Assembly: GCF_027706745.1 (NCBI RefSeq)
Contig: NZ_JAQFWP010000013.1
Coordinates: 62,001-126,000 of the forward strand
Direction of reading: 5' to 3'
Source of the DNA: Nocardiopsis suaedae
Lineage (GTDB): Bacteria > Actinomycetota > Actinomycetes > Streptosporangiales > Streptosporangiaceae
Length of the DNA stretch: 64,000 bases
Part shown: piece by piece, positions 49,443-58,580 of the stretch
How positions within the stretch are numbered: the stretch's first letter is position 1
Layout of the letters: every line of letters starts with the position of its first letter
Made by a program: the position numbers and the translations under genes
Notes under the pieces: model-generated
Databases searched by the model: none
What the model was told of the DNA's origin: nothing
Seen by the model: only the letters and a program-made list of their open reading frames with translations

Positions 49443-50432
49443 GTGCCCCTCACTCCGGGAACACTGATCCGCCCCTTCTTCGGCCTCGACGCCGAGTCCT
49501 TCCCGAAGCTGGCCGCCGAGCGGTTCGGCCCACAGGAGGACATGGACCGGACCTGGCGCACCTTCGAGCCCGTCGCCCGCACGCTGGTCGACGCCTTCTC
49601 CGCCGCCCTCGACACGCCCCGGCACGAGGACCTGGTGCCCCGGCTCGACGCGGTCGGCCCCGAGCTGCGCGGCGTCGCCTACGAAGGCGCCGGCATGGGC
49701 CTGACACTGCTCGACAGCCTGGTCCCCGGTCCACGGCGGCTCCCGCGCTTCGTCCACGGCCCCGGCGCCCCCTACCGCTGCCTGGTCTACATCGGCGCGG
49801 GACTGGTCCTGCCCCGCGTCCCCACCGGCCCCCACCGCTTCCTCCGGCGCCAGGACCCCTTCCTGCGGTGGCTGGTGATGGACGGCTACGGCTTCCACGA
49901 CGGCTTCTTCGCCTGGCGGCGCACCGTCGAGGGCCGCAGCGTGCCCCGGGCCGTGCGCGGGTACGCCCGGCGCGCCTTCGACCAGGGGGTCGGGCGCAGC
50001 CTGTGGTTCTCCACCGGGGCCGGTCCCGACCGCATCATCGCCACCATCGACGGCTTCCCCGCCTCCCGCCGGGCGGACCTGTGGAGCGGCATCGGCCTGG
50101 CCTGCGCGTACGCGGCGGGGGTGATGGACCGGGACGCCGTGCGCGCCCTGCTCGAAGCCGCCCGGGAGCACGCGGCCGACATCGCCGTGGGCACGGCGCT
50201 GGCCTCGGTCTTCCGTGAGCAGTCGGGGCTGGTCGCGCCGCACACCGACGTCGCCTGCGACGTCGTGTGGGGCCAGGACGCCGAGGCGGTGGCCGGGGCC
50301 GCCCACCGCGCCGGACGCGGGCTCCGCGACGCACCCGGACGGCCCGCCTACGAGCAGTGGCGACAGCGGATCCGGGACGCCTGGCCGCATTCGTCCCCCT
50401 CCCCCTCGTCCACCGAGGAGGTGCGCGTATGA
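49443..50432 (+). CDS. DUF1702 (UnbL-like) protein 3
   Basis: The 329-aa paralogue has GVAYEGAGMGLTLLDSLVPG, MDGYGFHDGFFAWRR, RRAFDQGVGRSLWFSTG, RRADLWSGIGLACAYAAGV and TDVACDVVWG. The GTG start follows copy 2 by 4 bp with GGAGG upstream. Its stop overlaps the ATG of copy 4 (ATGA). The YGFHxGFF and FDQGVGR blocks are shared by all copies and are the likely functional core. Confidence 0.88.
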   Translation: MPLTPGTLIRPFFGLDAESFPKLAAERFGPQEDMDRTWRTFEPVARTLVDAFSAALDTPRHEDLVPRLDAVGPELRGVAYEGAGMGLTLLDSLVPGPRRLPRFVHGPGAPYRCLVYIGAGLVLPRVPTGPHRFLRRQDPFLRWLVMDGYGFHDGFFAWRRTVEGRSVPRAVRGYARRAFDQGVGRSLWFSTGAGPDRIIATIDGFPASRRADLWSGIGLACAYAAGVMDRDAVRALLEAAREHAADIAVGTALASVFREQSGLVAPHTDVACDVVWGQDAEAVAGAAHRAGRGLRDAPGRPAYEQWRQRIRDAWPHSSPSPSSTEEVRV

Positions 50433-51373
50433 CCGCGATCGGACGGCTGCGCAGGACGGCCTTCGGCATCCCGTCGGCGCAGGCGGTGTTCTCCCGGCCG
50501 GGCTTCACCCCCGAGGCGTGGCAGCGCTTCGCGCCGGTCGCCCGCTCGCTCATGGAGGGCTACCACGCGTCCTTGGAGGACCCCCGCCTCCCGGCCCTGG
50601 CCGCGCGGCTGGACGCGGTCGACCCCGAGCTCCAGGGCTTCGCCTACGAGGGCGCGGGCATGGGTCTGGCGGCGCTCGACGCCGTGGCGCCCTGGAAGCG
50701 CCGTCTTCCCGCCTTCATGGCCGGGCCTGCGGCACGGCACGCCTATCCGGCCTATGTCGGCGTCGGGCTCGCCTTCGCCCGGCTGCGCCGCAGCCCCGAG
50801 GCGCAGCTGGCCCTGCTCGACCCCCTGCTGGGGTGGGTGACCGCGGACGGGTACGGCTTCCACGAGGCCTTCTTCCGGCGGCGGCGCTACGTACTGCACC
50901 GTGCCGTGCCCACGCACCTGACCGAGTACGGCCGCCGCTGCTTCGACCAGGGGGTCGGCCGGGCGCTGTGGTTCTCCGCCGGGGGGCGGGTCCCCCTGGT
51001 CGCGCGCCTGGTCGACGGCTACGCGCCCGAGCGGCGTGCGGACCTGTGGGGCGGGGTGGGACTGGCCGCCTCCTACGGCGGCGGCGCCGACGAGCGCTCC
51101 CTGCGCGACCTCAGGGACCGTGTGGGCCCACACCGGGTGCGCCTGGCACGCGGGGCGGCGACGGCCGCCTGGGGGCGCCGGCAGGCCGGCGGCACCGCGC
51201 CGCACACCGAACTCGCGTGCCGGGTCTTCTGCGGACTCGGCGGGGCCGAGGCGGCGCACGCGGTGGAGGAGGCGCGGCGGGACCTGCCGACGGTCAGCGT
51301 GGAGCCGCCCTACGAGATCTGGCGGCAGCGGATCGAGCACGCACTGGCGGCCACGGCCGCCCCGTCCCCCTGA
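50429..51373 (+). CDS. DUF1702 (UnbL-like) protein 4
   Basis: The 314-aa paralogue has GFAYEGAGMGLAALDAVAPW, ADGYGFHEAFFRRRR, RRCFDQGVGRALWFSAGG, RRADLWGGVGLAASYGGGA and TELACRVFCGLGG. FHEAFF replaces FHEGFF and AS replaces AC in the fourth block, so this copy is the most altered. It has GAGGAGGTG upstream. A geranylgeranyl-reductase-like gene follows after 13 bp. Confidence 0.88.
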   Translation: MTAIGRLRRTAFGIPSAQAVFSRPGFTPEAWQRFAPVARSLMEGYHASLEDPRLPALAARLDAVDPELQGFAYEGAGMGLAALDAVAPWKRRLPAFMAGPAARHAYPAYVGVGLAFARLRRSPEAQLALLDPLLGWVTADGYGFHEAFFRRRRYVLHRAVPTHLTEYGRRCFDQGVGRALWFSAGGRVPLVARLVDGYAPERRADLWGGVGLAASYGGGADERSLRDLRDRVGPHRVRLARGAATAAWGRRQAGGTAPHTELACRVFCGLGGAEAAHAVEEARRDLPTVSVEPPYEIWRQRIEHALAATAAPSP

Positions 51374-51386
51374 GAGAGGAACAGAC

Positions 51387-52619
51387 GTGTACGACGTGAT
51401 CATCATCGGCGCCCGCGTGGCCGGCTCCCCGACCGCCATGCTGCTGGCCAGGCAGGGCTACAGCGTCCTGGCCGTCGACCGTGCCGCCTTCCCCAGCGAC
51501 ACCGTCTCCACCCACATGATCACCGTCGGCGGCAGCGCGCAGCTGCGGCGCTGGGGGCTGATCGACCAGGTGGAGGCGACGAACTGCCCGCCGATCACCA
51601 ACATCGAGCTCGACCTCAGCTTCGAGCGCTACGGCCCCTTCACGCTGACCGGCTTCCCCCACCCGGTCGACGACGGCTTCGCGGCGATCTACGCCCCCAA
51701 GCGCACGGTCCTGGACAAGCTCCTGGTCGACGCCGCCGTGGCCGCGGGGGCCGAGGTCCGGGAGCGGTTCTCGGTGGCGGAGGTGCTCACCGAGGGGGGC
51801 CGCGCGGTCGGGATCCGCGGTGCCGGCGCCGACGGGAAGACGGTCACCGAGCGGGCGCGCATGGTCGTCGGCGCCGACGGCATGCGCTCCATCGTCGCCC
51901 GGACGGTCAAGGCCCCCGAGTACCGCACCGCCCCGCCCAAGGCGTTCGGCTACTACACCTACTGGGACGACGTGCCCCTCAGAGGGCTGGAGTTCTACAC
52001 CCGGCCGGGCAGCACCGTCATCGCCTTCCCCACCAACGACCGCCAGGCCGCGGTCTTCGTCGAGCGGCCCGAGCGCGACTTCGCCGCGTTCAAAAGCGAC
52101 ATCCACGCCAACTACCTCGCCACCGTGTCCGCCATCGCCCCGGACCTCGCCGAGCGCATCTCCGCCGGGAGCCCGGCGCACCGCTACATGGGCGCCGGCA
52201 ACCGCCCCAACTTCTTCCGCAAGCCCTACGGCCCCGGCTGGGCGCTGGTCGGCGACGCGGGGGCCCACAAGGACCCGATCACCGCGCAGGGCATCACCGA
52301 CGCGTTCCGCGACGCCGAGCTGCTCGCCGGGGCGATCGACGCCGGCTTCTCCGGGCGGGAACCCCTGGACACGGCCCTGGCCTCCTACGAGGCGCACAGG
52401 AACCGGGAGCTCAAACCGCTGTACGACTTCATCGTCGACCACGCCGCCATGGAGCCGTTCCGGGCCTCGTTCGAGGACGTGCTGGCGGCGATGCGCGGGA
52501 ACCAGGACGCCATCGACCGCTTCTTCGGCGTGATCCAGAACACCGTGCACTGGGACGACTTCTTCACCCCGGAGAACCTGTCGGCCCTCATGGGCCTGTC
52601 CCCCGAACCGCAGGCCTAG
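51387..52619 (+). CDS. Geranylgeranyl-reductase-type FAD-dependent oxidoreductase
   Basis: The 410-aa flavoprotein has the N-terminal FAD fold VIIIGARVAGSPTAMLLARQGYSVLAVDRAAFPSDTVSTH typical of geranylgeranyl reductase-like enzymes, GADGMRSIVARTV in the middle and GWALVGDAGAHKDPITAQGITDAFRDAELLAGAI near residue 285. Family members reduce or oxidise lipid-like and polyketide C=C bonds. With the ferredoxin gene next door it may take electrons from that protein. The GTG start has GAGAGGAACAG upstream. Confidence 0.87.
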   Translation: MYDVIIIGARVAGSPTAMLLARQGYSVLAVDRAAFPSDTVSTHMITVGGSAQLRRWGLIDQVEATNCPPITNIELDLSFERYGPFTLTGFPHPVDDGFAAIYAPKRTVLDKLLVDAAVAAGAEVRERFSVAEVLTEGGRAVGIRGAGADGKTVTERARMVVGADGMRSIVARTVKAPEYRTAPPKAFGYYTYWDDVPLRGLEFYTRPGSTVIAFPTNDRQAAVFVERPERDFAAFKSDIHANYLATVSAIAPDLAERISAGSPAHRYMGAGNRPNFFRKPYGPGWALVGDAGAHKDPITAQGITDAFRDAELLAGAIDAGFSGREPLDTALASYEAHRNRELKPLYDFIVDHAAMEPFRASFEDVLAAMRGNQDAIDRFFGVIQNTVHWDDFFTPENLSALMGLSPEPQA

Positions 52620-52694
52620 GGCTCCCGGGTCGGGGCCGGACGCCGCGCAGGAGGGCCTGACCCCAGAGACGCCCCCCCAGTCCGCGAAGGAGCG

Positions 52695-52967
52695 ATGAGC
52701 CTTATGCCCTACGTCATCACGCAGCCCTGCATCGGCAACAAGGACGCCTCCTGCCATGAGGCCTGTCCCGTCGACGCGATCCACCCCTCCCCGGACGATC
52801 CCGGGTTCGACGAGCACGACCAGCTCTACATCGACCCGGACGAGTGCATCGACTGCGGTGCCTGCGAACCGGTGTGCCCGGTGGAGGCGATCTTCCCCGA
52901 GTACGAGGTGCCCGAGGAGTGGCAGGCCTCCATCGGGGCCAACCGCGGCTTCTTCGAACGCCCCTGA
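52695..52967 (+). CDS. Ferredoxin with 3Fe-4S/4Fe-4S cluster motifs (FdxA type)
   Basis: The 90-aa ferredoxin has the seven-iron pattern: PCIGNKDASCHEACPVDAI and CIDCGACEPVCPVEAIF, followed by EYEVPEEWQ as in actinobacterial FdxA. The first group has a Gly-Asn-Lys-Asp insert after Cys and lacks the CxxC spacing, as expected for a [3Fe-4S] site. GGAG lies before the ATG. It probably supplies electrons to the flavoproteins of this locus. A perfect hairpin ends the transcript. Confidence 0.93.
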   Translation: MSLMPYVITQPCIGNKDASCHEACPVDAIHPSPDDPGFDEHDQLYIDPDECIDCGACEPVCPVEAIFPEYEVPEEWQASIGANRGFFERP

Positions 52968-53031
52968 CCCCCGCCCGCCGGACGCGGGGGCGGTGCCCCG
53001 GCCCTGAGGAGCGTCCGGCCGCCTGCCCACT

Positions 53032-53064
53032 CCGTCGGCGGCCGCCTCACGCGGCCGCCGACGG
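53032..53064 (+). terminator. Perfect 14-bp hairpin after the ferredoxin gene
   Basis: CCGTCGGCGGCCGC / GCGGCCGCCGACGG with a 5-nt loop lies 65 bp after the ferredoxin stop. It likely ends the long biosynthetic operon and separates it from the antiporter gene. Confidence 0.85.
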
Positions 53065-53181
53065 CGCATGCGCACCGGCCCCTCCCCAGAGGAAGAGCCG
53101 GCGGTCCGTGCCGCCCCCTCCGGGGCCGCCGAGCACCCGTCCCGGATCGACCGGGCCCAACACCTCTCCAGGAGCCCCCGG

Positions 53182-54549
53182 ATGCCCTCACCGGCCGAGA
53201 CCACCGTCCACTTCCTGCTCCAGCTCGGCATCGTCCTGGCCGTCTACCGGTTGATCTGGCCGGTGTTCAAAGCGCTCGGCCAGGTGCAGGTCGTCGCCAT
53301 CATGGTCACCGGGTTCCTGCTCGGCCCCTCACTGCTCGGTGCCCTCGCCCCCGGAGTCCAGGAACGGCTGTTCCCCACCGAGGCGGTGGTCGCCGGCGAG
53401 ACGGTCGCCCACCCCTCCTTCACCGTGCTCTACCTGGTGGGCCAGCTCGGCCTGGTCCTCTACATGTTCCTGGTGGGCAGCGCCTTCGATACGGGGATGT
53501 TCCTGCGGCACACCCGCGACGCGGTCTCCACCTCGCTCGCGGGCATCGTCCCGCCCGCGGTCTTCGGCTGCGTCGTCGCCTGGCTGATGGTCTCCCAGGG
53601 CGGCTACTTCACCGAGGGCGTCACGGTCTGGCAGGCGGGGCTCTTCCTGACGGCCGCCATCGCGGTCACCGCCTTCCCCATGCTGGCCTGGATCATCCAC
53701 GAGTCCGGCCTCCAGGGGACCCGGCTGGGCACCATCGCACTGGCCTGCGCCGCGGCCGACGACGCGGTGTCCTGGATCCTGCTCGCCGGGGTCGTGGCCT
53801 CGACCAAGGGCGACCCCGTCCTGGCCATGGCGGCCTTCGGCGGCGGCCTCCTCTACCTGGTGCTCATGCTGACCCTCGGCCGCCGGGGGCTGGCGGCCGT
53901 CGGCCGCTGGGCGCAGCGCCGGCTGCGGGCCGGCGAGGAGTTCCCCGCCGGCCCGTTCGTCCTGGTCGTCATCGTGCTGCTGGCCGGAGCCTGGTTCACC
54001 GACCTGGCCGGGGTCTACGCCGTGTTCGGCGCGTTCATCGTCGGAGTGGCGATGCCCCGCGACCGCTTCACCGAGCTGATGCGCAGCAGGCTGGAGCCGC
54101 TGGTGGGGTACGTGCTGCTGCCGGCGTTCTTCGTGTGCTCCGGGCTCAACACCGAACTCTCCCTCATCTTCGAGTGGCGCATCCTGCTCATGGCGGGGCT
54201 GGTGCTGCTGGTCTCCTCCGTGGGCAAAGGGCTCGCGATCGCCCTCGCCGCGCGGGTCCAGGGGATCGAGCGCAACGAGGCCTACGCCCTGGGCGCTCTG
54301 ATGAACGCGCGGGGCCTGATGGAGCTGATCCTGCTCAACATCGGACTACAGGCGGGGCTGGTGTCCATGCAGCTGTACACCATCCTGGTGCTGATGGCGA
54401 TCGTGACGACCCTCGCGGCGACTCCGCTGCAGCGGTGGTTCCTCCGGGACAGGCCGAAGCCGGGCGGCGCCCGGGGAAGCGCGGCCCGGCCGAAGGGCAC
54501 GGCCCCCGGCCCCCGCGAGCGCAGACCGGAGGCGGACCCGGCACCGTGA
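53182..54549 (+). CDS. Cation:proton antiporter (CPA2/KefB-type)
   Basis: The 455-aa membrane protein has 12-13 hydrophobic segments and the CPA2 landmarks: GFLLGPSLLG near the start, LYMFLVGSAFDTG, the acidic pair CAAADDAVSWILLAG in the ion-binding segment, VYAVFGAFIVGVAMPR, and ALMNARGLMELILLNIGLQAGL. The start is ATG 53182 with AGGAGC upstream. It has no C-terminal TrkA-N domain. Antiporters of this kind occur in several antibiotic loci and are suspected in self-protection or ion-gradient export. Confidence 0.93.
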   Translation: MPSPAETTVHFLLQLGIVLAVYRLIWPVFKALGQVQVVAIMVTGFLLGPSLLGALAPGVQERLFPTEAVVAGETVAHPSFTVLYLVGQLGLVLYMFLVGSAFDTGMFLRHTRDAVSTSLAGIVPPAVFGCVVAWLMVSQGGYFTEGVTVWQAGLFLTAAIAVTAFPMLAWIIHESGLQGTRLGTIALACAAADDAVSWILLAGVVASTKGDPVLAMAAFGGGLLYLVLMLTLGRRGLAAVGRWAQRRLRAGEEFPAGPFVLVVIVLLAGAWFTDLAGVYAVFGAFIVGVAMPRDRFTELMRSRLEPLVGYVLLPAFFVCSGLNTELSLIFEWRILLMAGLVLLVSSVGKGLAIALAARVQGIERNEAYALGALMNARGLMELILLNIGLQAGLVSMQLYTILVLMAIVTTLAATPLQRWFLRDRPKPGGARGSAARPKGTAPGPRERRPEADPAP

Positions 54550-54624
54550 GCGGACGCCGCGTGGGCCTCCGGGGGGCGGGACGGGGCACCAGGGCGTGTC
54601 GCGCCCTGGACGGGGCCGCGGGCA

Positions 54625-55413
54625 TCACCCCGGACTGCGGAGCCTCTGCCGGATCCGGGACAGCCGGTGGGGCGGCCGGGTCCCCAGCTCGCGCTGCAGG
54701 GTGCCGAGGAAGTCGTCCAACTGCTCCATCGCTCCCAGGACGTGGCCCTGCCGGAGGCTGACCTGCACGCTGGCGGCGATCGCCTCTTCGCAGTAGGGAT
54801 CGATGTCCAGGATCATCGCGGCGCTGGAGGCCGCGGCGAAGTCGTCGCCGACGTCGAGGGAGGCGCGCAGCAGTCGGCTCAGGACGTCCTGGTACTCGCG
54901 CTCATAGGCGGTACGGACGGAGGCGAAGGCGTCGGTGAACAGGTCCTCGGGGAGGAACGTCCGCTCGTAGTAGGCGATGAGCTCCCGGCAGGCGACGATC
55001 TCGGCCGCGGGGTCGTTCGCGGCGCGGGCGGCGTCGGCACTCCGCAGGAGCCCGCGTGTCTCGCCGACGTCGGTCCTCCAGCGGTCCGCGGTGTCGAACC
55101 GGTAGCAGCCCCCCCGGTCGGATCTGATGAAGGACGACGGCCGTCTGCAGGGCAGCTCCGGTTCCAGCAGGCGGCGCAGGTGGTGCAGGGTCACGTGGAG
55201 CCGGTTGGGGCAGCGGTCCCCGTTCTCTCCGGGCCACAGGACCTCGCAGAGCTCCGTCGCCCTCCAGCGCCGGCCGGGGTTGAGCAGGAACCACTTGAGC
55301 AGGGTGCGGACGCTCTCCCGGCGCCAGGCCGGTCCCTCGAGCGGCCGTCCGTCGCGGAGCACCGTGAACGCCCCGAAGAACTTCGCCTCGTACTGCGCCT
55401 GCCCATTCGCCAA
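54625..55413 (-). CDS. SARP-like activator 1 of the PKS locus (wHTH + BTAD)
   Basis: The 262-aa protein has a divergent winged helix (AKFFGAFTVLRDGRPLEGPAWRRESVRTLLKWFLLNPGRRWRATELCEVLWP; NRLHVTLHHLRRLLEPEL) and an activation domain with tetratricopeptide-like helices (ALEYEREYQDVLSRLL-like region and ILDIDPYCEEAIAASVQVSLRQG). It is a close relative of the SARP at 62654 (LLKWFLLHPG there). It converges on the antiporter gene and probably activates the locus. Confidence 0.9.
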   Translation of the reverse strand: MANGQAQYEAKFFGAFTVLRDGRPLEGPAWRRESVRTLLKWFLLNPGRRWRATELCEVLWPGENGDRCPNRLHVTLHHLRRLLEPELPCRRPSSFIRSDRGGCYRFDTADRWRTDVGETRGLLRSADAARAANDPAAEIVACRELIAYYERTFLPEDLFTDAFASVRTAYEREYQDVLSRLLRASLDVGDDFAAASSAAMILDIDPYCEEAIAASVQVSLRQGHVLGAMEQLDDFLGTLQRELGTRPPHRLSRIRQRLRSPG

Positions 55414-56143
55414 TGCAGATCACACCCCTCGAACGGAGTTGTCCGTTTCGCCGGTCCGAGCTCGGGGGATTCGCCGTGCAGGGGCGCGCCTCACAGGAGG
55501 GCGTCCGGCGCCCCGCGTCCACCCCCGGTCCCGGCCTGTCCGTCCACTTCCGTGCCGCACGGCCCGGAGGGCCGCGCCCCCGCGGACCCGCCGGTGATGG
55601 GGGGCGGCGGGGCGGGGAGCGCGGTTCCGTCGGGTGACGGCGCGTAATCGACAATTCACCATTGTTCGACCCGGCGCGATAGGCCGGCCTGCGGCCCTCA
55701 TTTTATCACCAGGACAATTCAACGGACCGCTCTAAATACTGTGACTCTCCGTGGAAGAAGAAGTCACCGATCGCAGGAGGGTGCAGGTGACAATTGCCGC
55801 ACGGCGTCCGGGCGGGCGTTCTCCGACTGCCCCCGCAGACGGGGTTATGGCCGGGAACGGCCAAGGGACAGGCCTTCTGGGCGACGCCCCACGGGCACCC
55901 CGGGGCTGCGGAGAGGGGGCGACCCCGGGAGAGCGGTTTCCGTCCCGCAGGGGCCCAAAGGAATCCCGCTGTCCAGGGAAATGAAGAATTCTTTCGAAGG
56001 GGAAGCGTGCCGCGAAAGGAAATCAAGAGCGGTGGGGAGGCGGGATTTCCGAGCGTGATTCGGTCGTCCGACGACGGGGCGGCGTCACCGAGGGTGAGGG
56101 ACGTGCCGTGCCCCGGGCGGACGGTCGCGGACGGGACGAGCGC
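55414..56143. promoter_or_regulatory. Large gene-free region upstream of SARP 1
   Basis: This is most of the 821-bp gap between SARP 1 and the DUF2461 gene. Open frames exist on both strands but have no start site, codon bias or recognisable protein. An AT-richer stretch lies at 55640-55745. The SARP promoter must lie in the left part; I see no clear operator. Confidence 0.45.
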
Positions 56144-56200
56144 TGGGCCCCCATGGTCCCGACGGGGACCTCGCGTCTCCGTCGGGACCATGGGGGCCCA
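56144..56200 (-). terminator. 22-bp perfect hairpin downstream of the DUF2461 gene
   Basis: The arms 56144-56165 and 56179-56200 are exact reverse complements of 22 bp (core CATGGTCCCGACGG) around a 13-nt loop. They lie 35 bp beyond the 3-prime end of the minus-strand DUF2461 gene. It is an unusually long terminator stem, or another kind of structured element. Confidence 0.75.
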
Positions 56201-56234
56201 CACAATGTTCCGGCGCCCCCGCCCGGGGGGGGCG

Positions 56235-56945
56235 CTAGCGCCGCCCCGGGCGGCGCACGGGCTGCTCGCTCTCGCCCACGTTCCTCTCGATCCACTCCCT
56301 CAGCGGGGCGGCCCCGTTCCAGATGCCGCGCACCTCATCGAGGGCCTCGCGCCGGTGCATCCAGTCCGCGCGCTCGTACTCCCGGACGACCACGGCGCCC
56401 TTCCAGGTCAGCTGCTCGGCGCGCGGATGGTCCTTGGCGAAGCCCGTGGGAACGCGCTTCAACGGGGGCTGACGCCCCGGGCCCACGGGCAGCGAGCGGT
56501 CGGCGAGGGCACGGCCGATCTCCATGAACTCGGCCCCGGCGGCGGGGGCGTCGATCGCGGCTCTGAACCGATGGATCTGGTCGGGGGCCAGCGCCATGGC
56601 CCCGCAGGCCAGCCGCATCCCCGACGCCTCCAGGCGGAGGAACGCGCCGATACCGCCGACCGCCCGGTCGGAGGTGGTGACGCCGACCCAGGTCTTGTAG
56701 GGGGACTTGTCCTTGGAGAACCGGACATCACGATTCGGGCGGAAGGTGCGCAACGGGCCGAATTCGGGCTCCAGGTCCGACATCAACCGACCGATCGGAT
56801 CCTGGACCGCGTTCTCCCAGGTCGTCCGGTTGGCCTCCCAGTAGGACTTGGAGTTGTCCTTCTCCAGTCCCTCCAGGAAGGAGAACAGCTCCGGCGGGAA
56901 CCCGTCGAACGCCGAATCCGGCGCGCCGCCGCCCTCAATCCCCAC
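56235..56945 (-). CDS. DUF2461 family protein
   Basis: The 236-aa protein matches DUF2461: FDGFPPELFSFLEGLEKDNSKSYWEANRTTWENAV at the N-terminus, RPNRDVRFSKDKSPYKTWVG (~72-91), FLRLEASGMRLACGAMAL, and GFAKDHPRAEQLTWKG. Function is unknown. The GTG start lies inside the upstream TfoX-like gene (11-bp overlap). Confidence 0.92.
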   Translation of the reverse strand: MGIEGGGAPDSAFDGFPPELFSFLEGLEKDNSKSYWEANRTTWENAVQDPIGRLMSDLEPEFGPLRTFRPNRDVRFSKDKSPYKTWVGVTTSDRAVGGIGAFLRLEASGMRLACGAMALAPDQIHRFRAAIDAPAAGAEFMEIGRALADRSLPVGPGRQPPLKRVPTGFAKDHPRAEQLTWKGAVVVREYERADWMHRREALDEVRGIWNGAAPLREWIERNVGESEQPVRRPGRR

Positions 56946-57276
56946 GCCCGGCCACCCTCTCGTTGTACTCCAGGGCCTCCCGCACCCACGCGGCGAAGTC
57001 CTCGTCCGAATCGGTCCCCTCGGGGACGACGACGATCCATCCCTTGCTCATCGGCTTTCCGCGCATCTGCGCCCACTCGGCCCCGGGACGCTGGAGGAGC
57101 TCGTCCACCCGGTCGGGGTCGCAGCGCACCATCAGCCGCCCCTGGGTGTCGGCGGTGACCGCCATCTTGCCGTTCACCATGAACGACAGTCCGCCGAACA
57201 TGCCGACCTCGCGGACCGGTGCGGCCTCCGCGAGCGCCTCCCGGATCCGGTCCGCCAGTTCCTTGTCGTAGGCCAT
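56935..57276 (-). CDS. TfoX N-terminal-domain protein
   Basis: The 113-aa protein has YDKELADRIREALAEAAPVREVGMFGGLSFMVNGKMAVTADTQGRLMVRCDP, the TfoX_N fold, without the C-terminal helix-hairpin domain of full competence regulators. GGAGGCGG precedes the ATG. It is co-transcribed with the DUF2461 gene; its function is unknown. Confidence 0.9.
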   Translation of the reverse strand: MAYDKELADRIREALAEAAPVREVGMFGGLSFMVNGKMAVTADTQGRLMVRCDPDRVDELLQRPGAEWAQMRGKPMSKGWIVVVPEGTDSDEDFAAWVREALEYNERVAGRGD

Positions 57277-57289
57277 CGACCGCCTCCTC

Positions 57290-58555
57290 CTAGCCGTCGG
57301 CGACCAAGGGAAGCGCAGGGTCGCCGCTCCATTCGGAAAGGCCGCCATCATAGACGGCGACATTGTGCACGCCCAGTGTCGTCAACGCGAGGGCATCACT
57401 CGCGGCGTTCACCCCCGCGGCGCAATAGATGATCACGTTCTCGGTCGCCAGGGCCCCGACCTCTTCGAAGCGGTCCGCGAGGAGGTCCGGCGGCAGCAGG
57501 GCGCCCGTCTCCGGGTCGAGCAGCGAGGCCGCGGGGACGTTCGTGCTCGACGGGATATGGCCGCGCCGGCCGTGGGCGACGGGGACGCGGCCCTCGTGCT
57601 GGTCGCGGGAGAGTGCGTTGATCAGGCATGCGGCCGGATCCTCGGTCGCGGCCACGACCTGCTCGCGGGTGGCGGCGAGCTCAGGGCGCCGTCGCGCCTC
57701 GAACCGCCCCCGGGCGGCCGTCGGCACCTCCGCGGAGGACGGCCGCCCCTCGGCCGTCCACTTGCGCCAGCCGCCGTCCAGGACCGCGGCGCGGTCGTGT
57801 CCCAGCAGCCGCAGGATCCACCAGAACCGGGCCGCGAAGGCCATGTGGGCCCGGTCATAGAGGACGACGGTGTCCGAGTCGCTGATGCCCAGGGCCTCCA
57901 GCGCGTCGACCAGCCGCTCCACCGGTGGCACGGCGAAGGGGCGGTCCGCTCCGGCGTCGGCGAAGTCGGTCAGCAGGTCGGCGAACACCGCGCCCGGGAC
58001 GTGCCCCTCGCCATAGCCGGGGCGGCCGCTCTCCAGTTCGATCCCGCCCGTGGGGAGGGGACGGTGCAGCACCGTGCAGTCGACGACGACGAGCCCGTCC
58101 TGCCCCAGGCGCTCGGCCAGCCAATCGGTGCCGACCACGGGGGAGGGCACCTGCGGGCCGGTCCCGCCGGCGCCGCTCGGCGCCTCCTGCATGCCCCCGG
58201 CGTCCGCCCCGCTCGCTTCGCCCTCGGCGCCCTCGGCGCTTTCCGCGTATTCGGGCAGGAGGGCGAGGAATTGCGGAGGGACGAGGAAGGGGTGGACTTC
58301 GACGCGCCGCCAGACACCGTTGACGATGTAGGGCTCGCTGTCGAGCCACTGGTCCAGTTCGGCACGGTCGGGGAAGTCGACGATGAGGACGCCGCCGGAC
58401 ATCTTTCCGGCACCGTCCAGGATGGCCCCGCCGAAAAGGAAGGAGCCGTCCTCCATCATCTTCTCGCCTTGGGCCATGTGGTCGGGGCGGATCTCCATCC
58501 GCCGTTCGAAGGTGCCGGGTTCGGTTCCGTCATGGGCGATGACCACGTACAACAA
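57290..58555 (-). CDS. YCII domain fused to a two-domain sulfurtransferase
   Basis: The 421-aa fusion has residues ~1-97 as a YCII domain (HDGTEPGTFERRMEIRPDHM, GGAILDGAGKMSGGVLIVDF, DQWLDSEPYIVNGVWRRVEVHPF). An Ala/Gly-rich linker follows, then ~145-420 as a thiosulfate/3-mercaptopyruvate sulfurtransferase (GHVPGAVFADL; VLYDRAHMAFAARFWWILRLLGH; active-site loop YCAAGVNAASDAL). The start is TTG at 58555 with GGAAAGGA upstream. The first 341 bp of the region are duplicated at 60284-60624. Confidence 0.92.
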   Translation of the reverse strand: MLYVVIAHDGTEPGTFERRMEIRPDHMAQGEKMMEDGSFLFGGAILDGAGKMSGGVLIVDFPDRAELDQWLDSEPYIVNGVWRRVEVHPFLVPPQFLALLPEYAESAEGAEGEASGADAGGMQEAPSGAGGTGPQVPSPVVGTDWLAERLGQDGLVVVDCTVLHRPLPTGGIELESGRPGYGEGHVPGAVFADLLTDFADAGADRPFAVPPVERLVDALEALGISDSDTVVLYDRAHMAFAARFWWILRLLGHDRAAVLDGGWRKWTAEGRPSSAEVPTAARGRFEARRRPELAATREQVVAATEDPAACLINALSRDQHEGRVPVAHGRRGHIPSSTNVPAASLLDPETGALLPPDLLADRFEEVGALATENVIIYCAAGVNAASDALALTTLGVHNVAVYDGGLSEWSGDPALPLVADG

Positions 58556-58574
58556 TGAAGGGTCCTTTCCCGGA
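58234..58574. repeat. 341-bp direct repeat, copy A
   Basis: It is identical to 60284-60624 except for about two substitutions near its left end. It covers the YCII-coding part of the fusion gene plus its ribosome site and ~19 bp upstream. The two copies flank the MFS gene in direct orientation. Confidence 0.95.
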
Positions 58575-58580
58575 GGGCTC

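Noticed and set aside
55706-56203. Minus-strand frame in the gap upstream of SARP 1
   Set aside because: It runs through the 22-bp hairpin, lacks a ribosome site and domain, and has irregular composition.
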